Shown piece by piece: positions 7,773-16,072 of a stretch of DNA of 64,000 nt; within the stretch, counting starts at the first letter, position 1, and every line of letters begins with the position of its first letter. Made by a program: the position numbers and the translations under genes. The notes beneath the pieces are model-generated. The model did no database searches. It saw nothing but the letters and a program-made list of their open reading frames with translations, and was not told the DNA's origin. The DNA comes from Flavobacterium sp. Root901 (GTDB lineage: Bacteria > Bacteroidota > Bacteroidia > Flavobacteriales > Flavobacteriaceae), in assembly GCF_001429765.1 (NCBI RefSeq), contig NZ_LMJB01000005.1:560549-624548 (forward strand), given 5' to 3'.

Positions 7773-8636
7773 ATGGAAACTTTAACTACAAAACAAAAAA
7801 TATTCAATTTTCCCTTAACCAAAATAATTTTAGGATTAATCGTCTGTCTTTTACTTATCAATGCAGGACAGGCTATTGCCGGAAAAGCATTGCTGCAGAC
7901 TTCTCTCGATAAAGATTATAGAAATCTTATAAAAGGAATAATTGTCAGCGCTCTGGCTTTGACCAGTTATATTGTTTTCTTTAAATATTATGAAAAAAGA
8001 GCCATAACGGAATTTTCATTAAACGGACTTGCCAAAAATTTAATCATCGGAATTTTAATTGGCGTTGTTTTGCAGTCGCTGACTATTTTGGTTATTTATT
8101 TCAATGGAGGTTATGCTGTTGCTGCTGTAAATCCTTTTTCGTTTATTATTATTCCGCTTACAATTGCTTTTACTGCCGCGATTATTGAAGAGATTTTAGT
8201 GCGCGGAATCCTTTTTAGGATTATGGAAGAAAAACTTGGAAGTTATATTTCTTTATTCATTTCGGCTCTGATTTTTGGCGCTTTGCATTTGGCAAATGAC
8301 AACAGTACATTGCTTTCTGCTTTGTGTATTGCTATTGAAGCCGGATTGCTGTTAGGTGCAGCTTATATTTACACCAGAAATTTATGGTTTCCGATTGCGA
8401 TACATTTTGCATGGAATTTTATGCAGTCCGGAATTTTTGGAGCCATTACATCCGGAAATGCAAAAACAAATAGTTTACTGGTTTCGAAAATTCAGGGTTC
8501 TGAATTTATTACTGGAGGAGAGTTTGGTCCTGAAGGTTCTATACAAGCGGTTATATTTTGCTCTGCAGCAGCCATTTTATTATTGGCCTTGAGCCAAAAA
8601 GAAAATAAAATTATTAAACCCTATTGGAAGAAATAG
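7773..8636 (+). CDS. CPBP-family intramembrane glutamic/metalloprotease
   Basis: 287 residues with about seven hydrophobic segments. The ABI/CAAX protease motifs are in order: motif 1 EEILVRGILFR (about 138-148), motif 2 FGALHLAND, and motif 3 HFAWNF (near 210). The paired Glu and the two His form the active site in this family. Substrates of bacterial members are mostly unknown; roles in prenyl-protein processing, bacteriocin self-protection or stress have been described. It follows the AraC gene and ends at the hairpin at 8678-8714. Confidence 0.88.
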   Translation: METLTTKQKIFNFPLTKIILGLIVCLLLINAGQAIAGKALLQTSLDKDYRNLIKGIIVSALALTSYIVFFKYYEKRAITEFSLNGLAKNLIIGILIGVVLQSLTILVIYFNGGYAVAAVNPFSFIIIPLTIAFTAAIIEEILVRGILFRIMEEKLGSYISLFISALIFGALHLANDNSTLLSALCIAIEAGLLLGAAYIYTRNLWFPIAIHFAWNFMQSGIFGAITSGNAKTNSLLVSKIQGSEFITGGEFGPEGSIQAVIFCSAAAILLLALSQKENKIIKPYWKK

Positions 8637-8677
8637 TTTTTGCAGCTAATTGCACGAATTATCACAAATTATATTTG

Positions 8678-8714
8678 AATTCCCGATTATTGCTTCTCGG
8701 GAATTTATTTTTTA
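8678..8714 (+). terminator. Terminator of the CPBP gene
   Basis: AATTCCCGA (8678-8686) pairs with TCGGGAATT (8697-8705), loop of 10 nt, followed by a T-rich run. Confidence 0.75.
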
Positions 8715-8732
8715 CAATCAAACAATTAATAA

Positions 8733-9920
8733 TTACCTCATCCAGTTACTTCCAAAAACAATATAATATGCCCAGTCTTCCGGGCCTTTTGCAACGTCAA
8801 CGCCCATGCGGAGTTTGAATTTTCGTGCCAATAAATATCTAAATCCCGTTCCGTAGCTGTATACAACAGGTTTTGCAAAAGCTTTATCCCAATCGTTAAA
8901 TGCACTTGCCAGTCCGCCGTAACCCATCAAACTCCATCTTCTGTACAAGTCCCATCGCAATTCGGCTTCGGTTACAATACTGGTTTTTCCCTGATATCGG
9001 GCAGAAGGAATTCCTCTTAAATTAATTCCCGGCCTTAAGTAAAAAGGCGGACTCCCAAACGCCTGTTCTCCTTCTACTCTAAGCCCGCCAATTAATTTTT
9101 CTGTTAATGGATAATATCCTATTGCCGACAAGTTGACACGCCAGGCATCATAATCGCTTCCTAATGCATCATCTGACCAAAAGAAATCAGACTGAAGCCG
9201 GATTCCTTTATCGGGAGTAAATATGTTATCGCGTCCGTCAAACTGAATCGCCGCACCCAGCTGGCTTACTGTACTTTGTATGTCGCCGGGTTTAACAAAT
9301 GGCGGAGGAACATTTAGATCAGGAAGATTTATTTTTGAATTTAAAAAGAAATACTGCGGCCCGGCACTCCATTTGGCATTTCTAAATTGCTTTAGCCATT
9401 GTGTATAAAAAATCGTTGATTTGAAGTTGAGTTTAAATTCCTGGTCCGGTAAGTTGGGCAGATTGTTTTCATAAAATGAAATATTCATGTCTCCATAGCC
9501 GGCCATGACACGATATAAAATTTTGGGTTTGACTAAGGTGGCCGAACGAAAAGCGCCAACCATCCAGCTTTTGTTTCCGGTATACATTCCGATTCCTCCC
9601 GTTATATCCGGATTTATAAAACGTTTTTTGCCATTTTCGTCTACAACAGGCTGGCGTTTTTTTAGAAAAACAGGAACAATTGCACCTCCAATTCCGCCTA
9701 AAGCCGGTTCTGTAATAACTGTTGGAACTACAATAAAACCGTGTGCATAAATAATATAATTACTTAAATCAAAAGCGCCATCGAGTGAATCCTTCACGCT
9801 GATGTGCGTTTTTTGTGCAACTACAGTCTGGAAAGAAAAAAGGCAGATTGTAAAAATGAAAACCATTTTCTGAAAAAGCTTTCTGTTTTTTAAGATCAAA
9901 TCTGAATATGTATTTCTCAT
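8733..9920 (-). CDS. BamA/TamA-type outer-membrane surface antigen (D15 barrel)
   Basis: 395 residues. A signal peptide ending VVAQ (about residue 35) precedes a beta-barrel domain typical of bacterial surface antigens, with RGIPSARYQGKTSIVTEAELRW (start RGIPSARYQG) as the conserved region near the C-terminal third and a final strand ending in aromatic SNWMR. No POTRA repeats precede the barrel, so it belongs to the short patatin- or TamA-like group of stand-alone barrels, not to BamA itself. Met19 is an alternative start and gives a more typical signal peptide. It lies 56 bp downstream of a small truncated barrel gene. Substrate unknown. Confidence 0.8.
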   Translation of the reverse strand: MRNTYSDLILKNRKLFQKMVFIFTICLFSFQTVVAQKTHISVKDSLDGAFDLSNYIIYAHGFIVVPTVITEPALGGIGGAIVPVFLKKRQPVVDENGKKRFINPDITGGIGMYTGNKSWMVGAFRSATLVKPKILYRVMAGYGDMNISFYENNLPNLPDQEFKLNFKSTIFYTQWLKQFRNAKWSAGPQYFFLNSKINLPDLNVPPPFVKPGDIQSTVSQLGAAIQFDGRDNIFTPDKGIRLQSDFFWSDDALGSDYDAWRVNLSAIGYYPLTEKLIGGLRVEGEQAFGSPPFYLRPGINLRGIPSARYQGKTSIVTEAELRWDLYRRWSLMGYGGLASAFNDWDKAFAKPVVYSYGTGFRYLLARKFKLRMGVDVAKGPEDWAYYIVFGSNWMR

Positions 9921-9976
9921 TTAAGTCAGTTTAAAATTTATCGTATTCATTAAAAAACAGCAACTTTATCTTTCAA

Positions 9977-10249
9977 TTATTCTTTTTCTTTTCCCATATT
10001 AAATACATGAGCAAGGGTTAAGAAAAAGGTATTGCCCTGAAAACGGTTTTTGGCTCCATTGGCATTTCGGAGCGAACTGGCATCATATAAATAAACCGGA
10101 ATGTAAACACTTAAAGTATTTGCAGTAGCCTGTGTTCCGGATTGTAATCCCATCGCTCCCAGGATATGACCTCCTTTGAGCTTGGCATTTCCCAGGAAAC
10201 AAAAGAAAAGGAACAATATTATATATGCTGATTTTAATTGGGTTTTCAT
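9977..10249 (-). CDS. Short outer-membrane protein, probably an internally deleted remnant
   Basis: 90 residues with a clear signal peptide (about 1-22). The segment GGHILGAMGLQSGTQA and the following strand IPVYLYDASSLRNANG resemble the N-terminus of transporter-type barrels of the MetA / phenol-degradation family, which are usually near 300 residues. It then passes directly to FFLTLAHVFN, which looks like a final beta strand. The middle of the barrel is missing, consistent with an in-frame deletion, so a working barrel is unlikely. Family assignment is from memory and tentative. Confidence 0.45.
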   Translation of the reverse strand: MKTQLKSAYIILFLFFCFLGNAKLKGGHILGAMGLQSGTQATANTLSVYIPVYLYDASSLRNANGAKNRFQGNTFFLTLAHVFNMGKEKE

Positions 10250-10302
10250 GATTTGTCTTTAAAATTAATAGACCTCACAATCAACATATGAAGACTATTG
10301 TT

Positions 10303-11496
10303 TCAGTTTGTCGATTGTTTAAAGAAATAGGTGTTTGTTTTTTCAGCATTTATTCTAATGATTCTGAAATATTCTGAAGGCGATTTTCCGGTATGTTTTA
10401 TAAAAGCTCTAAAACAGGTTGTCCTGGATTTAAAACCGGAAGCCCAGGCCATTCCTTCGAGTGAAAGATCTTTCCAGTCTGAATCGTTTATTTTTTCTTT
10501 GAAATATTCAATTCTCTTTAAGTTTATATAATCCTGAAAATGAAGATTAAACTCTGAATTAATTAAATTAGAAAGATTGTTTACAGTTATTCCCGTTTCT
10601 TCTGAAATATCCCGAATTACTAAATCTTTCCTTAAAAAGAGTTTTTTAGAATCGAAAATACTTTCCAGTTTTGTTAGGTACAGCTCTCGTTTTTCGGATG
10701 TTAATTCCTTAACTATTGGCAGTGAATTTTTGATTTCCTGTGATGTGAATGTCATCAAATTTTCATCGACAAAATTTAATGGTTCATTTTCAATTGTATC
10801 ATAAAAAATCTGCGGTTTAAAATACAGCCATCCTACAGTAAACATCAAAACAGAAGAGATAAGGATATAACAGGATAAATCAAGATTATTGACATTACTG
10901 ATTAGAAAGAAATGCACGAAAAGTGCCGAAAACAAAATCAGGATCATCAAATTATAAACTCTTATCCAGCTTAAAATTTTTATTTTCTGCAGATGGTTTT
11001 CTTTAAACTTTTTTAAATCGTAATTCAAAATCATCATCGTCTGACAAAATGCATACATAAGCCAGATGCTGAGACTTAGTATAGAAAAAGGATTTTTTAT
11101 TTTTACAGAAAGATAATCTATGAAATAAATATCCGTATAATTTCCAATCCACACTATTATGGTCAAAGCAAAATAAATAACAAAAGGCAGAAAATGAAGC
11201 CAATCGTATTTTTTAAAAGCCGAATTTGGAAACAAAACATTTCGAACATATAAAAAAGCACACGGAGCCGCTAAGAAAATAAAAGATTTAGTAATCATAA
11301 AAAGATCCGGAAAATCTTTAAAAACATTTGCCGATAAATAAAAATTATAGATACTCACAACCGCCAGACTAAACAAAAACAGTCCTAAGAAAAAACTTTT
11401 AGAATAGTTTTTCTTTGAGGAAAGAACCATAATTGAAGTCGCAAAACCCACAATAGTAGCTATAAAAAAGAAAAGCGAAAGTACTATATCGATCAT
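10303..11496 (-). CDS. Membrane-anchored AraC-family regulator
   Basis: 397 residues. The first 230 or so hold about seven hydrophobic segments (MIDIVLSLFFFIATIVGF onward) as a membrane sensor. A linker with an acidic stretch leads to an AraC DNA-binding domain at about 285-390 (LVIRDISEETGITVNNLSNL; then LEGMAWASGFKSRTTCFRAF and KHTGKSPSEYFR). This seven-segment plus AraC layout is common in Bacteroidota. It is encoded just upstream of the truncated barrel and the D15 barrel on the same strand and might control them. Confidence 0.87.
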   Translation of the reverse strand: MIDIVLSLFFFIATIVGFATSIMVLSSKKNYSKSFFLGLFLFSLAVVSIYNFYLSANVFKDFPDLFMITKSFIFLAAPCAFLYVRNVLFPNSAFKKYDWLHFLPFVIYFALTIIVWIGNYTDIYFIDYLSVKIKNPFSILSLSIWLMYAFCQTMMILNYDLKKFKENHLQKIKILSWIRVYNLMILILFSALFVHFFLISNVNNLDLSCYILISSVLMFTVGWLYFKPQIFYDTIENEPLNFVDENLMTFTSQEIKNSLPIVKELTSEKRELYLTKLESIFDSKKLFLRKDLVIRDISEETGITVNNLSNLINSEFNLHFQDYINLKRIEYFKEKINDSDWKDLSLEGMAWASGFKSRTTCFRAFIKHTGKSPSEYFRIIRINAEKTNTYFFKQSTN

Positions 11497-11619
11497 CTGT
11501 TTAGGATTTAATTAATTGTACTTTTTTGAGAAGTGTGTTTCAAAAAAGTAAATATGCGTTTTATAAGCTGCACTTACCAAAATAGAAAGTACAGCCTATT
11601 TTAAGACATAATTTCTAAG

Positions 11620-12198
11620 CTATTTTTTTACTGCTCCCGGAGGAAATCCTTCTAAAATCTTTTTAACAGAACTATTTATAAATTCTTCCGGATTATCTGG
11701 TCTGCTGTCGATTTGGGCATTTCCAATTCCCTGCCAAAGTAATTTTTGTGTCTTTGTAGAAACAATATCAATAACCAGTGAGCCATCGACATAATCGTAA
11801 GTATTAAATGTTGTGGTAGCACCACCCATCATTCCGCCGCCGCCCCAATATCCGTAAGGACGGTACATTCCGCCATAACCGTAAAAATTAGAGTCGGCTG
11901 TAACTTGTGTTTTATTTTTTAATATTGAAATTGCGTTTACTTTTAAATCAGGATTTGAACTTTCTGTAAATCCTTTTGCTATCATCTCTGCCCGAATCGC
12001 GTTGGTAACACGATCTACATTTAATTGGTTGATCTGACCCTGCTGTGCTTTTAAGTCGTAAACAGCAAAAGTTCTATATTCATTAAAATTTGCAGAGTGA
12101 TCGTAATCTGTTGTCACTTTTACAGTTGGGGAGCAGCTGTAAATTAAACCCAGAAATAAAATTGGGATTATGCGAAGATTTGTTCTTTTAGTATTCAT
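11620..12198 (-). CDS. DUF4136 lipoprotein
   Basis: 192 residues with a lipobox (GLIYSC, Cys22), so it is a predicted lipoprotein. It carries the DUF4136 pattern: VTTDYDHSANFNEYRTFAV near the N-terminus (start VTTDYD), RVTNAIRAEMIAKGF, a Gly/Tyr-rich insertion (about 107-125), then LVIDIVSTKTQKLLWQGIG. Function of the family is unknown. It stands alone on the minus strand, with a 382-bp gap upstream. Confidence 0.82.
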   Translation of the reverse strand: MNTKRTNLRIIPILFLGLIYSCSPTVKVTTDYDHSANFNEYRTFAVYDLKAQQGQINQLNVDRVTNAIRAEMIAKGFTESSNPDLKVNAISILKNKTQVTADSNFYGYGGMYRPYGYWGGGGMMGGATTTFNTYDYVDGSLVIDIVSTKTQKLLWQGIGNAQIDSRPDNPEEFINSSVKKILEGFPPGAVKK

Positions 12199-12580
12199 CT
12201 TGTAGAATTTAAATTAATGATTAAATGGCTTAACTCGAAATAATTAATTCTGAAAAATCATGAATGACAAATGGCTTCGATGGTGCGTTAAAAAACACAA
12301 AGAACTATAATTGAGGCTTTTACAATCATTCAAAGATAATCAATTTATTTAATTTATATAATTTATAGCAATAAAATTCTTACTTAAATATAATTGTTTT
12401 ATTTATCTGACATAGTTATGTGCCGGGGCAGCCGGAAGTATTCCTTCTTGTACTGCCTGAACCAGTTATTGCAATCTAATTTGTTTTGATCCGGATATAA
12501 AATAAAAATTTAAAAAACACATTGAATCAAATGCAATATCCATTTTATCTGCTGCTATTTTTTTAATCCTAAAAACATTT
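12199..12580. other. Intergenic gap without a recognised gene
   Basis: AT-rich leader of the DUF4136 gene and 3' flank of the DUF1254 gene. A more GC-rich patch (about 12418-12475) stands out, but it encodes only a 20-codon open stretch on the minus strand bounded by stops. No clear terminator or promoter was seen. Confidence 0.5.
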
Positions 12581-14032
12581 TTATTTTACTTGAGTAACGT
12601 CTCCCATTTTCCATGCTTTTTCAAAAAATCCTTTTTCCGGACCATAAAAACGGGCTAATAATTCGAATTTTCTTTTTGGATTTGTTGGAATCCAGTTGGC
12701 TTCTTTTCCTGCAGGCGCTTTTGCTCCAAAATAAATATCGACAGACCCATCACTGTTTTTTTGAAGTCCCGGAGTGGTCGATGCCCGGCTAAAATATCGC
12801 ATGTCTTTAATTAAACCATGCGTTTCACGATCATAAACTGTTACAGACCAGTATAATTTTACAGGAACATTTGCAGGTAAATGCAGCTGATATAATTTTG
12901 AACCATCCAATTCCTTTCCTTTATCGTCCTGAATGGATATTAAATAGAATTGTCCTGTTCCTAAATGCTTCGAACTAAAATAAGCAACAGAATACACAAT
13001 TGCCCTTTCGCCCAGCGGATAAACATTTGGTGTTGTATAATTACTCGATATTGATTTTATAAAATCTTGTGAAATTGGAACCGCCCATTTCGTTCCCTCA
13101 TAAAAAGGTGTTTTAAAAGCATTTATATATTGTTTATCAATCCATTTATGGGCCTCTTTAATAGCAGCATTAAGAATTTCTTTTTTTCTTGAATCTGCTT
13201 CGAAAGATTTTCCTTTTTCTATGCCAATTGATTTCAGATATTCAGCCATAACTAAGTCCCGGGAAAGCATGGGCTCTCTTTGTACAAACTGATTTAGCAA
13301 TTCAAAAAAATGAAAATTGTACGGAATTGTATTGCTGAATGGCGTTTCTAACAAATCAACAAATTGGGTTGCCGGCGGATTATCTGCCTGAGAAAGCGGA
13401 TATATTTTTACTTTTTTTCCGTAATCAACTGCTCTTTTAATATCAGCCTTACTCCCATCAGTTAGATTGGAACGAAGAATTGCAAATCCAGTATAAGTAG
13501 ATGACGGCATTGGAATATAGCCATAAGGCACCGGATCTTTATAATCAGGCGGTAAGATAAGATATTTACCTCCCATTCCTTTGTCTACGCCTGCAGGTCC
13601 AATATCTTCAATAGCAGTCTGCCATCCGTCATCTACACTTCCTGTTAAGGAAGAATTGCCTTCTGCTGCGGGAATTTCTAAAACAACTGGCCCTTCTCTG
13701 GTATCATAGAAAGGGTTTACATATATCACATCCGGATTTGGCGTTAAAGTCTGATTTTTTGAGTTTATTAAACCCGACCAATAAATTATCTCATTAAAAT
13801 TACCTTTTGCTTTGCTTAAGCTTTCATTGAACAGTTCAAAATTAACCGCAGGAATTCCCCAAATTACGGTTTCAACCGCACGGTTATACACTATTTGTTC
13901 TTCAATATCTGCTGGCTTAAATGCCGATGATTGTGTACTATCTGCTGCAACTGCTGTGTCGTTTGCTGTTGGAGATTTTGTACAGGAAACTAATAAAACA
14001 ACTATTATAAGGGATAAGATTTTTGATTTCAT
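12581..14032 (-). CDS. DUF1254/DUF1214 domain lipoprotein
   Basis: 483 residues. A lipobox (LLVSC, Cys17) fixes the start at ATG 14032; an upstream in-frame Met would overlap the preceding gene. The N-terminal half is DUF1254 (RAVETVIWGIPAVNF; SKNQTLTPNPDVIYVNPFYD) and the C-terminal part is DUF1214 (KLYWSVTVYDRETHGLI; then a strand-rich end with LLARFYGPE). The enzymatic activity of the family is not established. It is the last gene of a cluster with a sulfatase, a HAD phosphatase and a barrel protein, 41 bp after the barrel gene. Confidence 0.85.
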   Translation of the reverse strand: MKSKILSLIIVVLLVSCTKSPTANDTAVAADSTQSSAFKPADIEEQIVYNRAVETVIWGIPAVNFELFNESLSKAKGNFNEIIYWSGLINSKNQTLTPNPDVIYVNPFYDTREGPVVLEIPAAEGNSSLTGSVDDGWQTAIEDIGPAGVDKGMGGKYLILPPDYKDPVPYGYIPMPSSTYTGFAILRSNLTDGSKADIKRAVDYGKKVKIYPLSQADNPPATQFVDLLETPFSNTIPYNFHFFELLNQFVQREPMLSRDLVMAEYLKSIGIEKGKSFEADSRKKEILNAAIKEAHKWIDKQYINAFKTPFYEGTKWAVPISQDFIKSISSNYTTPNVYPLGERAIVYSVAYFSSKHLGTGQFYLISIQDDKGKELDGSKLYQLHLPANVPVKLYWSVTVYDRETHGLIKDMRYFSRASTTPGLQKNSDGSVDIYFGAKAPAGKEANWIPTNPKRKFELLARFYGPEKGFFEKAWKMGDVTQVK

Positions 14033-14073
14033 ATTGTAATTTTTAATGGATAAAAGAAAAATCAGAAGGAATG

Positions 14074-14910
14074 TTATGATCCGGGAAAAACGAATGCCAG
14101 TACAGCTCTTAATCCCCAATCGGGTTTAATTTCTCGCGGTCCCACAACCGGAATTAATGGCATAATTGCAAATTGAACCACCTGATCTCCCAATTTTGTT
14201 ACTGCTCCTATGTTAGGACTAATTGTAATTAAAGTGGTACTGCCTTCCCAGTTTTGAGTAATTTCTGAGCTTACTCCTAAACTGGCACCGCTCTTATAAC
14301 TATGGGTAAGAAATATTTGAGTATAAAACTGATTGAAATCTGCACGATCTTCATTTCCCGCAACAGACCAAATTTGATTGGCAATGAAACCAACCGAAAG
14401 TCCTTTGCCCTGATGCATAATCAATAAACTTGGCCCAACTCCAAATTTTTCTGTTCCTAAAAGTTTATCTGTAGCGGTTGGCACTAAAAATGCAGGACCA
14501 AATCCTAAAATAATTCCCTTTGTTTTTGGAGCAAAAAAAGCAGTAACCGTTGCATCGCTTAACCCAAACTGATGTGTGTTTTCTCCCGTAATATCTCTTT
14601 GATCTACGACTGGCAATATATAGCGGGTAATTAAATTTAGATTGTCTGTTAATTTAAACGGAATAACCGGCTGTACATTTATAGTGTATTTTGATCCGTT
14701 AAAAGGTCCAATGCCATAATTCAGATTGTTCTGCAAAGGAACACTAATCAGACTTGCAACAGGATTTGCTAATTTATCTGCCAGTTCCTGTGCATTTGAT
14801 CCGCCTTTCGGCTGATCTTCCTGCGCAAAAACCGTAAAATTAAAAAGTAAAAAAGCCACAGTGTAAAATAACTTATTAATGATTTCATTCTTAGTTCGTT
14901 TCATAGACAT
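14074..14910 (-). CDS. Putative outer-membrane beta-barrel transporter
   Basis: 278 residues with a signal peptide ending VFAQ (about residue 29). The rest is a series of alternating amphipathic strands (YTINVQPVIPFKLTDNLNLI; GIILGFGPAFLVPTATD; SLLIMHQGKGLSVGFIANQIW) ending near the C-terminus with LRAVLAFVFPGS. Such proteins are often labelled neuromedin U or simply transporter in databases. It lies between the HAD gene and the DUF1254 gene and may admit the substrate of the cluster. Confidence 0.65.
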   Translation of the reverse strand: MSMKRTKNEIINKLFYTVAFLLFNFTVFAQEDQPKGGSNAQELADKLANPVASLISVPLQNNLNYGIGPFNGSKYTINVQPVIPFKLTDNLNLITRYILPVVDQRDITGENTHQFGLSDATVTAFFAPKTKGIILGFGPAFLVPTATDKLLGTEKFGVGPSLLIMHQGKGLSVGFIANQIWSVAGNEDRADFNQFYTQIFLTHSYKSGASLGVSSEITQNWEGSTTLITISPNIGAVTKLGDQVVQFAIMPLIPVVGPREIKPDWGLRAVLAFVFPGS

Positions 14911-15001
14911 TCGTTTTAAAACTTTTAATTACTTTAAAATCTAAATGAAGCAGCCTAAAAAGCAAAAAGCTGCTTCATTTTAGATTCTAACTAAATTCAA
15001 A

Positions 15002-16018
15002 TTATTTATCTGCGAAAACTTTTTTCCAGTCATCCTTAATGCTGACAACATTCCACTTATTTTTTGAGGCTGTATTCAGGGATAAATTATCTTTTTCCTG
15101 ATAGCTGTATTCTCTTATGGAGTCGTTGTGATTTATTAATAATTGAAATGAAGGATATTTATTTCCCTGAGAATATTTGAGCATGGCCAGATCTCCTGCT
15201 CCTCCCTCATTACCACAGGCAAAAACAGGTCTTTGACCAATGTGCAACTGTATTCCAACAGGTTTTCCCTCCTTATCATTAAAATGGTCTAAAGCCGGTT
15301 CCCGCTGTACTGTGTTTTTTGCTTCATCATATTTATATTTGAAAGAAGTACCCACAACCTGGTCTTTTGGAATTCCGTAAAAATCCTGAGATATTGCCCT
15401 CACAACCTCAATAGTACCACCAGTTACTATATAAGTTTTAAATCCGTTGGCACGCAGATAATTTAGTAGTTCTAACTGCGGCTGATAACGTATCTGCTTT
15501 AGTGCGACATTTTTGCCCGGATATTTTGCATCTTTAAAAAAGTCATTTACCGAAGCTTCAAATTCGTCTTCAGTCATTCCGGTATGAGTTGCAGCAACCA
15601 ATTCTATGAGTGCTTTGTCTCCGCCTTTTTCAAAAAACATTTTGTCTTTTTCTATAACAGCTTTGAAAGGCTGCTTTTGAGCCAATTCAGGTTTTGCTTC
15701 TACCATTTTTTTAACCTTGTAAAAAGCAAAAAGTTCCTGTACATATGGTTTTTCTGCCCATAATGTTCCGTCATTATCAAAGGCTGCAATTCTAGAATCC
15801 TCCGGAATAAAGTCCGGACTTCCTTTTTTGGTAACTTTTTCTACATAAGCTATAATGTCATTTTTTAAAACTCCGTCATTCCAGCTGGGCAGTGGATCAC
15901 CTGAGATAGTCGTTTCTGATTTTTTACTTTCTGTTTTGGGAGAAGTTAAGGTATCAGATTTTTTACAGTAAAAGAAAAACAGAACTATCAGAGGTAAAAA
16001 AATTATTTTTTTTCTCAT
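15002..16018 (-). CDS. Exported HAD-family phosphatase (lipoprotein)
   Basis: 338 residues. The hydrophobic N-terminus ends in FFFYC (Cys18), a likely lipoprotein signal. HAD motif I is AFDNDGTLW with Asp81 as nucleophile and Asp83 as acid/base. Motif II lies in TYIVTGGT, and a late acidic motif in CGNEGGAGDLAML. The fold is of the phosphoserine-phosphatase-like group, but the substrate is not readable. A stem-loop (14943-14954 with 14969-14980) separates it from the barrel gene and may act as an attenuator. Confidence 0.83.
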   Translation of the reverse strand: MRKKIIFLPLIVLFFFYCKKSDTLTSPKTESKKSETTISGDPLPSWNDGVLKNDIIAYVEKVTKKGSPDFIPEDSRIAAFDNDGTLWAEKPYVQELFAFYKVKKMVEAKPELAQKQPFKAVIEKDKMFFEKGGDKALIELVAATHTGMTEDEFEASVNDFFKDAKYPGKNVALKQIRYQPQLELLNYLRANGFKTYIVTGGTIEVVRAISQDFYGIPKDQVVGTSFKYKYDEAKNTVQREPALDHFNDKEGKPVGIQLHIGQRPVFACGNEGGAGDLAMLKYSQGNKYPSFQLLINHNDSIREYSYQEKDNLSLNTASKNKWNVVSIKDDWKKVFADK

Positions 16019-16030
16019 GATGTTTGTATT

Positions 16031-16068
16031 TTAAAAAAGATTCAGACACTTATTCTGAATCTTTTTTG
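16031..16068. terminator. Symmetric hairpin between the sulfatase and HAD genes
   Basis: AAAAAAGATTCAG (16033-16045) and CTGAATCTTTTTT (16055-16067) form a 13-bp stem with T tracts on both strands. It would end or attenuate the sulfatase transcript before the HAD gene. Confidence 0.7.
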
Positions 16069-16072
16069 TTAT

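Noticed and set aside
2466..8636. Wider defence island around the restriction-modification genes
   Set aside because: Apart from nuclease, methyltransferase, DUF6471 and Vsr, the neighbours (peptidase, AraC, CPBP) show no defence signature; the CPBP link to bacteriocin immunity is too weak.
12418..12475. GC-richer patch in the DUF4136-DUF1254 gap as a gene remnant
   Set aside because: It gives only about 20 codons between stops on the minus strand; no family was recognised and chance cannot be excluded.
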